From: Bacteroidota bacterium
Lineage (GTDB): Bacteria; Bacteroidota; Bacteroidia; Bacteroidales; Bacteroidaceae
Length of the DNA stretch: 52,819 nucleotides
Reading direction: 5' to 3'
NCBI GenBank assembly: GCA_023425865.1
Contig: JAFABV010000078.1
Span: forward strand, 1 to 52,819
Shown: positions 52,118 through 52,819 of the stretch, in pieces
Layout: each line of letters begins with the position of its first letter
Position numbering within the stretch: position 1 is the first letter of the stretch
Translations under genes and position numbers: made by a program
Notes under the pieces: generated by a model
Databases searched by the model: none
Told to the model about the DNA's origin: nothing
What the model saw: the letters and a program-made list of their open reading frames with translations, nothing else

Positions 52118-52819
52118 GCGTAGAGCCGGAGAAGGTTTTGGCAAACGGCTCGCCAAGGCTGCGGGCAAAGCCTACACTACGCGGCGTAATGGCGCGCGCG
52201 GCAGCCTTGGGGGCCGTGACTCTCAGGTTCTGAGCCTGATACACACGACGGCTCATGCCACCCTCCCCTTGCAAGAGGTGTACAATTTGATAAACACGGC
52301 GTCCATGCTAATGTAGAATATGATACCCATAATAGGTCTATGCAAAAGCATAAAAAAATATTGCCCACAAACGATCCAAATGCAAGAAATAAATTTTATA
52401 AAGTAGGACGTGGAAGATAATTTTGTTTTCATAATATTCTCTTTTTTTCGAGATAAACTCTCTGACAGCTATAAAAAAATGCTGTCAGAGAGATATTTAA
52501 TAAGGATATCCAAGAAGGTAGAGCACAGTTTATCACAAAACCATTCTCCATATCAGAGTTTGTAAATCCTCTTATAGATGGAGAGCATGACGATATTTTC
52601 TGTTTTTGGAAAGTTCAACAATATCCATGTAGATTTTTTTTATATCAAACTCTGCTGATGGAAGAAAAACATTATGTAATGTTCTTCATTTGAAACTATT
52701 GCTGTCCGATAAAACTGGGAAAATCCTATTTCCCATCTGTAACTTGCTGTAAATAAGTCTTGGTCTTTTGATTTTCAAAATTAGGCCCCCTCATCTCTGG
52801 GAAAAGGCTTGGTTGATGA
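52118..52819. other. Gene-free right end, turning sharply AT-rich
   Basis: From 52118 to about 52310 the DNA is GC-rich without a supported gene. From about 52320 to the end it is clearly AT-rich and all frames are broken. A 12-bp stem CTCTCTGACAGC / GCTGTCAGAGAG (52458-52469 with 52481-52492) has an A-rich 11-nt loop. On the minus strand a stretch of about 40 sense codons between about 52745 and 52630 lacks a start and ends in TAA; it may be a gene remnant, which I cannot identify. Confidence 0.5.

Noticed and set aside
52095..52368. Short frames over and after repeat array D
   Set aside because: They begin within the repeat or in GC-rich non-coding DNA and have no recognisable domain.

Overview
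The window looks like a chromosomal segment of a fairly GC-rich member of the Bacteroidales, most likely a Prevotella-like species. Most gene families point that way: an Fkp-type fused fucose kinase/guanylyltransferase, a DoxX-type membrane protein of the BT_3928 kind, DUF1599, DUF4348, GSCFA, a MORN-GH25 lipoprotein and an ISAon1-like insertion sequence. Promoters also fit. Copies of the Bacteroidetes -7 box TAnnTTTG precede most operons, and Shine-Dalgarno sequences are not evident.

Layout. 0.1-12.9 kb: an M13 peptidase, an ABC-F ATPase, an lrgA/lrgB pair led by a cytidylate-kinase-like gene, rmuC and a MATE exporter (all minus), then a tightly overlapping plus-strand trio of patatin lipase, membrane protein and MORN/GH25 lysozyme lipoprotein. 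12.9-21.4 kb: a six-gene minus-strand operon that is the most unusual part of the window. In transcription order it encodes a vWA-like lipoprotein, a four-helix membrane protein, a tubulin/FtsZ-like protein, a very large protein with an actin/Hsp70-type ATPase domain, a coiled-coil protein and a zinc-ribbon membrane protein. It reads as an envelope-linked cytoskeletal or membrane-remodelling machine. 21.8-28.7 kb: housekeeping genes (PhnP-like hydrolase, murB, a DUF4348 lipoprotein, pheS, cobalamin adenosyltransferase, a FecCD permease, nspC). 28.8-31.0 kb: an AT-richer PaeR7I/XhoI-type restriction-modification pair. 31.2-34.2 kb: trmH-like gene, membrane protein, hisB, tRNA-Cys. 34.3-35.7 kb: a complete insertion sequence with 24-bp terminal repeats and an 8-bp target duplication. 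36.6-46.2 kb: a YfhO-like protein, the AI-2 pair mtnN-luxS, fkp, a NUDIX hydrolase, a GSCFA protein and a glutamate-synthase small subunit. 46.3-51.7 kb: a six-gene minus-strand operon (DUF1599, BT_3928-like, tpiA, SPOR protein, folE, xth) and a small lipoprotein.

A second unusual feature is non-coding. Four intergenic arrays of a 23-bp palindromic tandem repeat (at about 4.7, 21.6, 36.0 and 52.0 kb) carry four to five units each and lie roughly 14-17 kb apart. They do not look like CRISPR arrays because they have no spacers.

The right end (from about 52.3 kb) becomes markedly AT-rich and holds no gene that I can support. The left edge carries a probable promoter reading out of the window.
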